From Aurifilum marmelostoma (taxonomy: Eukaryota > Ascomycota > Sordariomycetes > Diaporthales > Cryphonectriaceae), in the NCBI GenBank assembly GCA_027559495.1, contig JAMXSV010000003.1, positions 310,001 through 374,000 of the forward strand: a stretch of 64,000 nucleotides of DNA, written 5' to 3'. The notes under the pieces were generated by a model. That model did no database searches and was not told the DNA's origin. It saw only the letters and a list, made by a program, of their open reading frames with translations. The position numbers and the translations under genes were made by a program. Within the stretch, counting starts at the first letter, position 1; each line of letters opens with the position of its first letter. This document shows positions 1 through 9,947 of the stretch, piece after piece.

Positions 1-2023
1 TAGCCTCGGGATCCAGGCCCTCCACCTGCCCACCGCTCAGCGGCGCAAATAACGAAGGCAACAGCCGTTGGAGTGCAGACAGGATCCCGCCACGGCCGGT
101 GGTCTCTTCTGTGTCCTCATGCATGATGGCGTCGTCACCATCCCGGGCGGCCTGATCGTCAGAATCCGCTTCCTCCCTCTCGTGCATCATGCCCCTCGCA
201 GCCCGAAGAATTGCGTCCATTTGGGTCTGCCGATATTGCTCCGTATTTGACCTCCACGGTATGTCCTGCCACTCTCCGGAGAAGATATTCTCCTCGCGTG
301 GTGGCGGCAGAGGGTCGTAGTCGAAGTTAGGTGAGGCGTGCAGCATGCTCGGGGGCACAAGCCCCATCAGATCCGGCGTGTTGTCCAGGTAGATAAAGCG
401 GCCGATGCTGAGCGGTACGTCCTTGGCCGCAGGCAAGGAGTACAGGTCGACCTTGGTAGCCAGCTCGCCCGCTTCCTTGAGGATATCGGTGCCGTCGCGC
501 TTCCAGAGGTCTTTGGCCATGTGAATATAGAGCTCAGTGTATAGGCTGTCGTTGTCGTCCCGGGGCTGGCAACCCCATACCGCTCGTGGTGTGTCGATGT
601 TCACGGCGCTGCAGATTGCAGAGTAGAGCCAGGGCAGCGTCTCCATGCCCTTGACCAGATCCTTCAGGGCCCCCTGTTTGTCGCCCAGCTGAAGCTTGGC
701 CAGAACGCACGTCTGCCTGTGGTACTCCTTCATCGGCAGGTCGTACTCGTCGCTGTTGAAGTACGACGAGTCGCAGAGCGCAATCAGCCATTTGGCCTCA
801 TAGGCGTGGATGGCCAGCACGTGCGTGAAGTTCATCATGCCGTATTCGTCACTTGGCGAGAGGCTCAGGAAGAGCTTGGTCCACTCGAGCGCCGTATCAT
901 AGGTTCCCTTCTGCATCAGGCTCTTGATATAGTGGTACCCGGCGAGCCAGAACTGTCTGTTCTCGGGCCGCCTAAAGTCAAGCCTTGCCAGCCCGCGCTC
1001 CAGCTTCTTCCGGAAAGACGACAGTGTTACTCTGCCAAAGGTGAAGAGGGCACGTTCGCAGAGGTCTCCTGCCAGCGCGGCGTTGTGATCCTGCCTTGCC
1101 ACGCGGCTGGTCTGTATGAGCCCGTTGACATGGTACGGATGCTGGTGAACAAAATGCACGATACGCATGGGGTCCATCATGTCCACCAGGCTGAAGAACT
1201 GCATCTCCAGTAGTCCATATGCAGCATCGTGGGTGAAGGTGTACTCGGTTGGCTCGACCCTCTCGTCCGTGACAGCTTCCATTTTCAGACCACCAGCTGC
1301 TGCCTTGGGCCAGTGCTCTTGGCCCTGCACGAACGGGTTCTTCCTCAGGACTACCTCTGGTATCTTCTCGCCAGGCCTTCCCTTCAGGAATGTCTCCATG
1401 TCGATTTGTACGTGCTGCGGCCCACCGCGTCGATTACGCCGCCGCTCGGTCCGGCTTTGTGCCTCGTCTTGGGTCCGCACCGAGTCGAGCGTCTCCTGGC
1501 CAAACATGGCGCGGAGCTCGTTGATGACCTTGAGGTGATCAAAGCTGATGCTGAGAAGCTTCGCCAGCCTTGCGTCGTAAGTGCCGTGGCTACTCTGCTC
1601 ACCCGTGTTCTCTGACGCGGCCTCTTTGGTGCTCAGCTCCTTGAGCGCCTTGTCGATCTCGTCCAGTTCGGACTCGCCATCTTTACCAGACTTGTTGTCT
1701 TCTGCTGAAGGTGCGCCACCAGCAGCGTTCTTTGCCTTCTTCTTCTTTTTCTTGGACTTCTTGCTTTTCTTCGCGGGCGTGGGTGACGGCGCACTTGCTT
1801 CAGGTTGGGGTTCGGGCTCGACTTCCTGCTGCTCGTCATCGTCGTCGTCATCATCGTCCTGGTCACCTCCCAGAGCGGCAAACCCAGCGAATGCACTGGC
1901 CTTGGGTCTAGGCGGCGCGACCTCTTCTTGCTCTGAGGCGGAGCCATCTTCATCAGCGGCGAGGTTCTGGAGTCGGAGGAGTTCCTGCTGCTTGTGCAGC
2001 TTCTTTAGCTGCCGGCTCGACAT
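1..2023 (-). CDS. RQC1: RQC1/TCF25-family ribosome quality control protein, 3' end outside window
   Basis: The reading frame starts at the ATG at 2023 and stays open through the left edge, giving about 674 codons; the C-terminus is missing. The N-terminus (MSSRQLKKLHKQQELLRLQN) resembles known Rqc1 starts. It is followed by an acidic stretch, a lysine-rich run (about 1728-1773), a linker, then the conserved Tcf25 region from roughly residue 190 (PEVVLRKNPFVQGQEHWP, then the EYTFTHDAAYGLLEMQFFSLVD block). In yeast, Rqc1 works with Ltn1, Rqc2 and Cdc48 on stalled 60S subunits to ubiquitylate the nascent chain. No intron is needed in the visible part. The family call is firm; the specific role is inferred from yeast. 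Confidence 0.9.
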   Translation of the reverse strand, partial: MSSRQLKKLHKQQELLRLQNLAADEDGSASEQEEVAPPRPKASAFAGFAALGGDQDDDDDDDDEQQEVEPEPQPEASAPSPTPAKKSKKSKKKKKKAKNAAGGAPSAEDNKSGKDGESELDEIDKALKELSTKEAASENTGEQSSHGTYDARLAKLLSISFDHLKVINELRAMFGQETLDSVRTQDEAQSRTERRRNRRGGPQHVQIDMETFLKGRPGEKIPEVVLRKNPFVQGQEHWPKAAAGGLKMEAVTDERVEPTEYTFTHDAAYGLLEMQFFSLVDMMDPMRIVHFVHQHPYHVNGLIQTSRVARQDHNAALAGDLCERALFTFGRVTLSSFRKKLERGLARLDFRRPENRQFWLAGYHYIKSLMQKGTYDTALEWTKLFLSLSPSDEYGMMNFTHVLAIHAYEAKWLIALCDSSYFNSDEYDLPMKEYHRQTCVLAKLQLGDKQGALKDLVKGMETLPWLYSAICSAVNIDTPRAVWGCQPRDDNDSLYTELYIHMAKDLWKRDGTDILKEAGELATKVDLYSLPAAKDVPLSIGRFIYLDNTPDLMGLVPPSMLHASPNFDYDPLPPPREENIFSGEWQDIPWRSNTEQYRQTQMDAILRAARGMMHEREEADSDDQAARDGDDAIMHEDTEETTGRGGILSALQRLLPSLFAPLSGGQVEGLDPEA

Positions 2024-2754
2024 TTTCCAAAATTTTTGTCGACACTAGTGATGAAGATTTTAATACTATATGGATGGATGAGTGCTTGTAGTTTAGGTGT
2101 TGTGAGTAGAGAGGGACAATCGTGGAGGTCGGGTGGTATGAAATTTATGGAGGGGCAAGAGAGGCATGACGAGCGCTCTCCGATGCTGTCATACCGGCAT
2201 AGCCCACCATTTTGGGACCCGTTAACCCGAACCCTAAACATGACCTGACCTGCTGTAACACATCACATTAATAACACGCCTGTATATTCATTCTCTTTCA
2301 CTATTTCTTTTGCCTCTTCTTTTTCTTACGTTGCTCTTCGTCCTTACCCAGGTCTCATTTACTTTCTGAGATACTTGGCTGGCTTCTCCTCTCCTTGTGT
2401 CTGACGGCCATTATACGGTTATGTTCACATACTCAATGTCCATCTCGTACAGCCCAGGAGAATTTTGTCAAGCTTCCAGTAGATTAATACCTTTCAAAAG
2501 CACGTGAATGACAGATGGTATTGCTGTTGGAATCCTTATCCAGCAGACACAGCAACAAACTTCCCGGGTCTCCCAAGTGTCCAGGAGCGAAAACTCGTCG
2601 CCAAGCCTCCCTCGAATCCGATGTGCCTTCATTACCCAATCCCAGCTCCTAGCATATCACTAGATCTTCGCCATCGAATTCCAAACATCGTCAAACTCAT
2701 AACAACTTTCTCATGACCAAAAAGCCTCCCGGTCTCCTTCGCTTTCCTCTCTCC
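2024..2754. other. Intergenic, RQC1 promoter side and MGMT 3' side
   Basis: 731 bp separate the RQC1 start from the downstream end of the DNA-repair gene on the same strand. It should hold the RQC1 promoter. I see no coding signal, tRNA or clear repeat. Confidence 0.6.
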
Positions 2755-3288
2755 TCAAACAAATCCCTCAAAAGGCGTCCCCAAGACCCTCCCCTCCCCA
2801 TCAAACCGGATCCCCTCCCCCTTGAGCAACCGCCTCTTCTCCACCAGCGTAATCCCCTCCCCATCCTTAGGCCAGGCTCCCTTGAACCCACCCAGCCCGC
2901 CTCCGGAGGCCACGACGCGGTGACACGGCACCATAGGTGCAAACGGGTTCCGTCGCACCGCGCCGCCCACTGCGCGCGCAGAGGATCCCAGGCGCTGCGC
3001 CATGATGCCGTAGGTCGTGACGCGGCCGCGGGGCACCTGGCAGAGCATGGCAAGGACGCGCTTTTGGAACGGGGTTCCTTTGGACTGGGCGATGCGGTCG
3101 AGCTGCGTGCGCATGTCGTCGGGGTTTCCGGGAGAGGATCTGTCCGTCTCTTGGCTGATGGAAGGTTCGGCGTCTTGATCTGGCATGCGCCGAATGGTCG
3201 TGTTAGGTTTGTATGAGGTCTTTTGGATCTTGGCGGGCGTGCTTAACGACGTGGAGTCTTCGTGCTTGCGCTTGGTTCTGACGGCCAT
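2755..3288 (-). CDS. Methylated-DNA--protein-cysteine methyltransferase (MGMT/ATL family)
   Basis: An intronless 177-residue protein that removes alkyl groups from O6-alkylguanine by transferring them to its own cysteine. The DNA-binding domain is at about residues 72-145. The recognition-helix motif SSARAVGGAVRRNP (102-115) precedes the active-site motif PCHRV with acceptor Cys122. The first 60 residues are basic then polar and look disordered, with a possible nuclear signal (KRKHE). Because PCHR is intact, this is a methyltransferase and not an alkyltransferase-like protein, which lacks the cysteine. It ends TPFEGFV and is a little longer than bacterial Ogt because of the N-terminal tail. 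A second in-frame Met lies at residue 35; I chose the first because it is upstream and in a reasonable context. Confidence 0.9.
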   Translation of the reverse strand: MAVRTKRKHEDSTSLSTPAKIQKTSYKPNTTIRRMPDQDAEPSISQETDRSSPGNPDDMRTQLDRIAQSKGTPFQKRVLAMLCQVPRGRVTTYGIMAQRLGSSARAVGGAVRRNPFAPMVPCHRVVASGGGLGGFKGAWPKDGEGITLVEKRRLLKGEGIRFDGEGRVLGTPFEGFV

Positions 3289-3871
3289 GACTGTGAGTTG
3301 GTGACTTGAAGCGTATTGTGATCTTGACTTTGTATCCTAGTGTCCCGTTTTGCCGTCTTGGTTCCAGCGCTTCTGAATATGGACGGACGTATGGGAGAAA
3401 GACCCGGAGAGAAACAGAGAGCGAGAGATGCAAGACAGCCTGTCTGTCACGCGGGTCCTTAGAATACTTATGTAGACAGACCAAGTGAGTCAGATTGATC
3501 AAAACGCAGGCGATGTTCAGATTTTCGCATGTCTTCGGCAGTGAATCACGACGGCGTGTCTTATGTCGATGGAAGGGCGCGCGTGGGTTCAGGCCGAGGG
3601 GGTGGACCGTCGCGTCTATACGTCATTTTGGCGCCGCGCGATCAGGTGACTTCCCATTGAAAGCATTGAGCATGGTCACTGGGCCAGTTGTCCTGCAAAC
3701 CCACTTACTCAATCACTATGTATCATTCTGACAGAGTCGTATTTACGTGAACGAAGCTTATCACGAATCAGAATGCGTATGTCGAAAATACTCAGTGGGT
3801 ATCTCATGATGTTATGTAATATGTAGGAAATGCCCGCCATGTGTGCCCATCTTGTCATGTCCTGCCCCTTC
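3289..3871. other. Intergenic between MGMT start and HUB1 3' end
   Basis: 583 bp, no gene recognised. It should contain the MGMT promoter. Short open frames on both strands lack any recognisable motif. Confidence 0.6.
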
Positions 3872-4516
3872 TCAATCACCCGTGTCGACCTCCAGATCAA
3901 TCTGCACCCCATTACTGATCCCATAGTCCCCCAGGGTGATATGATCCTTAAACGGCCGCTCTCCCTGCCTCTTGAGTAAGATCTCGTGCGGCTCCCGCCC
4001 GATCCGTGCCGCCACCATCACCTTGAACGCCCCGATATTGTCAGACGCGAAGCACGGGATTGCGGCTTTGGTGCCCAGGCGGTCATTGACGTGCACGATG
4101 ATCATCTCCTCGCCGTCGGCTGCTGCTGTAGGCGCTGCAGCGGGTGCTGCTGGTGCTGCTGGCGCAGAATCGTCCTTGTTGTCCTTCTCTTTTCTCGGCT
4201 TTCTCTCGCGGTCTCGGCCGTCCCTATCTCTGTCCCTGTCACGACGCTCCCGATCCCGCCGCGGCGACCGGCTGCGCGAGCGGTAGTTGTTGTTCCGTCT
4301 GTAGCTGTCATCGCGGTCGCGGTCTCTGCTGTCAAAGTGGCGATTGTTCGTGCGCCGGTAGCGGTCGCCTTCGCCTTCGTCTTCGTCGCGGGCAGAGGAC
4401 CGTTGCTTCCACTTGAAGCCGCTGCTCTTTTTCGGCCTGCGGTCGCCATCTCTGTCTCTGTCGCGGGAACGGTCGCGATCGCGAGCTTGTGGTGACTGAC
4501 TGCGACGTCGATCCAT
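3872..4516 (-). CDS. hub1: Hub1/UBL5 ubiquitin-like domain with N-terminal RS/RD-rich extension
   Basis: Intronless, 214 residues. Residues 1-115 are an Arg/Asp/Ser-rich region full of RDRD and RSRSRSP repeats, typical of SR-type splicing factors. Residues 116-135 form an Ala/Pro linker. Residues 138-208 form a ubiquitin fold closely matching Hub1/UBL5: MIIVHVNDRLG, FKDHITLGDYGISNG and VQIDLEV align with the Hub1 core. Hub1 binds spliceosomal proteins non-covalently (Snu66 HIND motifs in yeast) and tunes 5' splice-site use. The usual Hub1 is about 73 residues and ends in a double tyrosine; here the end is EVDTGD. The RS tail fits a spliceosomal location. Whether it is general in this lineage needs an alignment. 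Confidence 0.85.
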   Translation of the reverse strand: MDRRRSQSPQARDRDRSRDRDRDGDRRPKKSSGFKWKQRSSARDEDEGEGDRYRRTNNRHFDSRDRDRDDSYRRNNNYRSRSRSPRRDRERRDRDRDRDGRDRERKPRKEKDNKDDSAPAAPAAPAAAPTAAADGEEMIIVHVNDRLGTKAAIPCFASDNIGAFKVMVAARIGREPHEILLKRQGERPFKDHITLGDYGISNGVQIDLEVDTGD

Positions 4517-4977
4517 AATCGTGTGTGATGCGGACTGTGATATTTCTTCTTTCTTCTTCTTTTCTTGTTGGTGGACGTTTTTTGTTGATGCGTAGGTGGG
4601 CGGGATGAGTTGTAGGATGGAAGAAAGATTGTGGCGGATATGGGAAGCTTAGCACTCAGTATGGAGGCAGTGCTTACATAATCTCCCAGCCTATAATGCT
4701 AACACCAGATATTATTGTATGTTGAGCTTGTATAGGAAATCACTTCATCTTCTTGTGAAATGTGTATCGATTAAAATTGTCATTTTCAGCTACCATTTCG
4801 AAGTTTTTTAAGATATATGTAAATCGAAAACAAAGTCAAGCCACCATGCATAAACCACACCGCTGACCCAAAACTCCATGCATTCATTGATCGCAATCCT
4901 TTTGCCGTTTCCTAATTTCTGTCTTCTTACTGCTCCTCCTCACAATGCCTCTTCCAGAGAGCGACATTTCTATCTCT
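4517..4977. other. Intergenic, HUB1 promoter side
   Basis: 461 bp between the HUB1 start and the ADH1 stop. An AT-rich segment (about 4680-4860) probably carries ADH1 3' processing signals. No gene seen. Confidence 0.55.
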
Positions 4978-6135
4978 CTACCGGCTGGTGTCGACCACGT
5001 AGCGGCCCACCACCTTGCCCGAGTGCATGAGGTCGTAGACGCTCTGCAGCTCGCTCAGGCCGATGGTCTTGTATGGAGCCTTGATCAGGCCACGCTCGAA
5101 AAAGTCGAGGGCCTCCTGGGTGTCCTGCCTGTTGCCGACGTAGCTACCCTTGATGGAGATCATGCGGACGACGGTCTCGAAGACGGGAGCGGAGATGCGG
5201 GCGTTGGCGGGCAGGCCAATGCACACGACGGTGCCACGTGGGCGGACATAGTCGGCAGCCTGCTGGAAAGGCTTCTCAGAGACAGCGAGCAGGATGGCGG
5301 CATGAGGGCCCAGACCGTCGGGGGTGGCGGCCTTGACGTCGGCGACGAGATCCTTGGAGGTGAAGAAGTCGACGTAGGCGCTGGCACCGAGAGCAGCGGT
5401 GGCCGCCTTCTTCTCCTCGCCGCCGTCGATGGCGACGGTGTGGATGCCCATGGCCTTGCAGTACTGCAGAGCCATGTTGCCGAGACCACCACCGGCACCG
5501 GCGACGGCGATCCACTGGCCGGGCCGCACACCGGACTCCTTGATGCCCTTGTAGACGGTGATACCTGCGCAAAGGACGGGGGCGACGGCCTCAAGCGAGA
5601 CATTCTTGGAGATGCGGGCCACGTGGGCGGCCTTGGCAACGGCATACTGCTGGAAGGAGCCGTCGACGGTGTAACCCGAGAGCAAGGCATCGGCGCAAAG
5701 GGGCTCGTCGGCGGTCATGCAGAACGAGCAGGACAGGCAGGAGCCATTGAGCCACTTGATGCCGACGTGGTCACCGATCTGGACGTCGTTCACCAGCTCG
5801 CCGCGGGCGACGACGACACCAGCACCCTCGTGGCCACCGACGAGGGGCAGCTTCACGGGCAGGGGCCAGTCGCCCATCATGGCGTGCAGGTCGGTGTGGC
5901 AGACACCAGAGTACTTGACGTTGACGAGGACCTCATCTGGGCCGGGCTTGCCCACAGGGATCTTCTTGTAGACGGCGGCTAGGATGAACGTGTTAGCTTG
6001 GTGATCTCATGTATATTCCTCCCCGACCCGAGGATTTCAGGCTCAGGCTAGGATGGATAGCTGTTGGGACTTACGACCGCCAGTCTTCTCGACGACCTGG
6101 GCCCACTGCTCAGTTGGGATCTCGACGTTGCTCAT
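4978..6135 (-). CDS. ADH1: Zinc-dependent alcohol dehydrogenase, ADH1 type
   Basis: Two exons: 6135-6075 and 5978-4978, with a GTAAGT donor and CTAG acceptor, giving 353 residues, the normal fungal ADH1 length. It interconverts ethanol and acetaldehyde with NAD in the cytosol. Catalytic zinc ligands sit in GVCHTDLH (Cys47) and GGHEGAG (His70). Structural zinc cysteines are in the CLSCSFC...PLC block (101, 104, 107, 115). The third catalytic ligand is in VLCAG. The Rossmann motif is GAGGGLGNMA, with an Asp after the second strand (VAIDGG), consistent with NAD preference. The start MSNVEIPTEQWAQVVEKTGG matches fungal ADH1. The upstream region is very long, which may mean complex regulation, but I cannot assign sites with confidence. 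Confidence 0.95.
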
Positions 6136-9100
6136 GTTGGATGATGTCTTTGTAGACAAGGGTAAAGATGAAGGAAGTATTATGTTGCTGGTTGGGATGT
6201 GGTAGGAATTCCCGGCGAGAAGATGCTTTTGATCAAGCTGTGAGGCTTCTAGGTCTAGAGAGAGTATAGTAGGGTTGATTCTAGGATGAGGATGAGGAGA
6301 GAGAAAGAAAGCTTCCTCGAGATCGAGGGGAGGTGAGAGGTCTCTCGAACTTTATATTCATACTGAAGGCGGTCGAGGTGGGGTAAAGTCGAGATGGACT
6401 GAGACGTAACCTGGAAGGAGGGGCATCCCAGCTCGAAGCTACATAGCTTGCCCGGCAGGTCGGAGATGGCTACAGGCTGAACCGTGGTCGTGGTGGTGGC
6501 AGGAGCGGTTGGTTGGACGTCGATCTTGGCCGCAGTCAGTAGTATCGACAGAGTTGCTGCTGCTAGCTTTGGTGGATGACGGGTTGGGTTTAGCGCGGCC
6601 TGCGGGTAGTGGTGTGTGTGGTGCGCTGGTACGTACCTCCTGTCTTACGCAGTGGGTGTGGTGTCACTGTGCAGTGGCATGTCCACGTCGTACGATTTCC
6701 ACGCCTGCCCCTCCGGATGTCACCTCACCTCACCTCTGTGGGACCTCTACCTCACCCTGACTCACCCAATACCTGCAGCCTGCAGCAGGTTCTTCAAACC
6801 ACCACCACAGGAAAAGATACCATGGTGTCTCGACTCTCTGACAGCACTTGGGAAAGGAGGCCCCTCCAGATGCTCACCGAACCCATCCGAGGCATGCAAT
6901 ACTACGGTACAACTTTCGTGGCTCCTCCTCACCTCATGCCATCCATCCCACAAGGGTCTCTTCAACAAAAGTTACCCACAGTCCTCCTTTCTATTTCGAG
7001 TCTAGAACCGTGCTACTACAATGCCCTATCGATGAAACTGATACCCGTCCGGACCTCTCATGGCACACTGTCCACGATGGTCACTCGGGCCTCTATTCAC
7101 AGCCCGGCCAGTCGAGGGAGGGGAGTGGTGGTCGGTCTCCAAGATCGGCCGTGCGGACCCGCACCTTTAGGTAACAAGAGTAATCGCATCTAAGGAGCCG
7201 TCCCGAAGACGAGGCAGGACGCGGCTGATTGGAAGGGGAGGGGTGGGCGCAAAAAAAACGACGAGAATTTTGACACAACGCGCGAGCGATTTCCGGGCGA
7301 TCGCAGAGGACAAGAAAGTCAAGAAGATAAATCCCTGGAGAGCCGCTGTCAAAGGTTACTGGGACGGCCAATCACCTCGCCTTGTAAGGCCCCGATTTAG
7401 TAGGTGGGATAGTGCTCATTCAGTGGTACCATTAGTTATTCATAGTGGTGTGCGAGTACCCGTAGCCGGCCCCTGACTGCTGTAGCGACTGCTTAGTATA
7501 GTGCCATGGTGCTGTCTACACAGTAGCGGGAGGCCCCCACCGCCTGCCCTACCCATCCCTCATCCTCCCGAAAACAGCTCCCCCCCCTGGGCCATCAGTG
7601 TGAGGTCATGATCATGAACGCCGGAAAGCGGCCGCGGCCGTGGCGTGTTCAGCAGGGACCGATTTTTTCTCTCAATCAGAAACACGAGCTCCGAAACCTC
7701 ATATTGCAAGATCTCGCTGCTTTGCTCGCTTGAGGGAATTTTTTTCCATCGTGAAGAGAAAAATTAAACGAGAAAATAAAATCTTTGTTCACCTAAGAGG
7801 CGAATTTTCATTTTGTTGTAAAGGCGAACATCCTTCTACGCCAGGCGGCGGCAGGCTGGAGATAGGCGGGAAGCCATTCCAGTGTCTAGTAGCTCGGCGT
7901 GGAAAGTGCATGCGGTCGAGGCTAGAAGCCGTTCGCACGCACACGCGTACTTTTTATTTTCGGACAGGCAACAGTTAAATCCCTCCTAAGCGAGCCATCA
8001 GCCCGGCCGAATAGGGACACTATCCGACAACAGCAAGGCTACGTCTCTTCCTTCAGTGAGAACTTGTCAGAAAGAGAACGTTCCGAACCCCACCCACCTC
8101 CTGAAAGAATAGACTATGGGCGTACTGGAAGGACTAGGTGCTTAATCTGGTAGATACACTCGGCCGAATAAAAAAACAATTTAGACCGGGGACACTCCAA
8201 CAAATTTGACATGTCATTGGTCTTGATAGCCTCGGAAGGATGGCTGATCAAGTGCAATTGCATCAGATAGACCTGCAGATCCTCGTCAAGACCTGCCAAA
8301 ATTTTGTCTCCAGAACCTGCCAGACAAGCTCTTACACAGCAGTTTGATCAGGGTCCACCAAGCCCATCAATCAGCCCCCATCACTATTACCATACTTGTA
8401 GTACATAATACAGTACTTATTCCCTCCTTCCCCACACCGTGGGGGCAAGGGCGGACATCTGCCAACCCCGCGTCACACAACGCATAACGCGGGGAAGGAA
8501 GGTTCGGAGGCACAGAGAGGGGCCATGGACGAACGGAAGTTTCTCATTCAGAGATGGATGAACAATTTACCCCAGAAATGTCAAAAAAAAGGAGAACCCA
8601 ATATGACCAAAAGGAAATCCGGGGGATGAACTCCTCCTGCAAGTAAAGGAATCCCCAGGTTCCATCATCTTTTTTCTTCCCCGCATTTACCAAGAAAACG
8701 CCACCACCTCAAATCGATCTTGGTACAGAAAAGAGATGAGATCTGAAAGGGCGGGGGAAGTGTCCCACTGGTTCGACACGCATGTGTGCGGCTCCGCCGG
8801 ATCAAAGGCATCAATCATTTGTGAGAGTGGGAAATGAGGGTCCTGGGTTGCGTTTCTTTTTCTTTTTTCCCCTCTCGAAGAGAGCTTTCGAAACATAAGC
8901 TCTAGTGAAAGTGCACTGTGGCCAAGCCACCCCCCGAAGCCAAAAGGATAAGTCACAGGCAAGAAGGAGGGGGGAGGGTGTGTAGCTGGAACGCCGGGGG
9001 GTGGGGAGTACCATCAATGGCAGGCTGCACTTCCCCGCGCAGCAACGAGCACCCATCAAGAAATCCATTTTCATCACAACCTTACCCCAGATTCAACCCT

Positions 9101-9947
9101 GCTAGTACCCAAGGACACCAGGGCAGATAGTTCGTAGATGCGGCCCTAAAGAAAGCCACAGCACGCTTTGCTGCTGGGCTGGGCTGGGCTCGTGGATTGC
9201 CGCTCGCCAGCTTCTTCAGGGAGTGCGGATCCGGCGCATGCCCCATCGCCTTGCGGCTCCTGCTAGTTAGTGATGGGTGGTTGAGGCCGTTTCGAACCTT
9301 TGACGGCTGGGCTTGGCCACTTCTTGAAGTGGATGCTCGGGGGGTCGGGACGAGGTCACATGCTCTTCTCCCAGGAGGTGGGCTGCAGGTATAGTTGACG
9401 TGAGAGTTTGTAGCGCGAAATTAGACAATGTAACCAAGCCAGGCATCGTGGGGGATTTTTCGGTTGCATGTATACGAGATAATGATGAGATGTCTCTTCG
9501 TTAGGAAAGGATATGCCAGTGGCCTTTCTCGCGGGGAGGGTTACCACCATAAACTCTGATCCATTTCTCCTCTGGACTCGTCTCGTGCGAGATCGGGAGG
9601 GGGAAGACAGGCTATCTGAGCAGGAAGCTCTTTGGGAGGGTCCTCAAGGGGAAAGGGCAAACGGCTCACTCTGAAGCACAGAACATGCAGACTAACCAGT
9701 GGCATCTCTTCTCCTAGGACTCACACAATACTCTTATGGCGGAAGTCAAGGACATATCTCGGGTTCAAAGTAATAGTTGAATTTTTGATGACGCTCTCCT
9801 CTGTAACATTTCGCCTGACGCCCTCTACATTGCGAGCCGCGATCCCGCAACAGTACGCCCCCTTGAGAGCGCGCCGACCGAAACATTCTTCTAGTCCTCC
9901 TTCCCGCGCGGTGGTGTTCCGACACGTCGTCTGCCCTGCATGATGAT
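6136..9947. other. 3.8-kb region without a recognised gene
   Basis: It lies between the ADH1 start and the ARP3 3' end, so it combines the ADH1 upstream region with ARP3 3' flank. Open frames here are short, overlap on several frames, and show no motif I recognise. Short runs of pyrimidine, a C8 tract near 7580 and a GGGCT triplication near 9175-9190 are the only visible structures. A non-coding RNA or a fast-evolving small gene cannot be excluded. Confidence 0.5.

Noticed and set aside
4945..5982. 345-codon plus-strand open frame
   Set aside because: It is antisense to ADH1, which has all expected motifs; the frame is a by-product of GC-rich codon bias.
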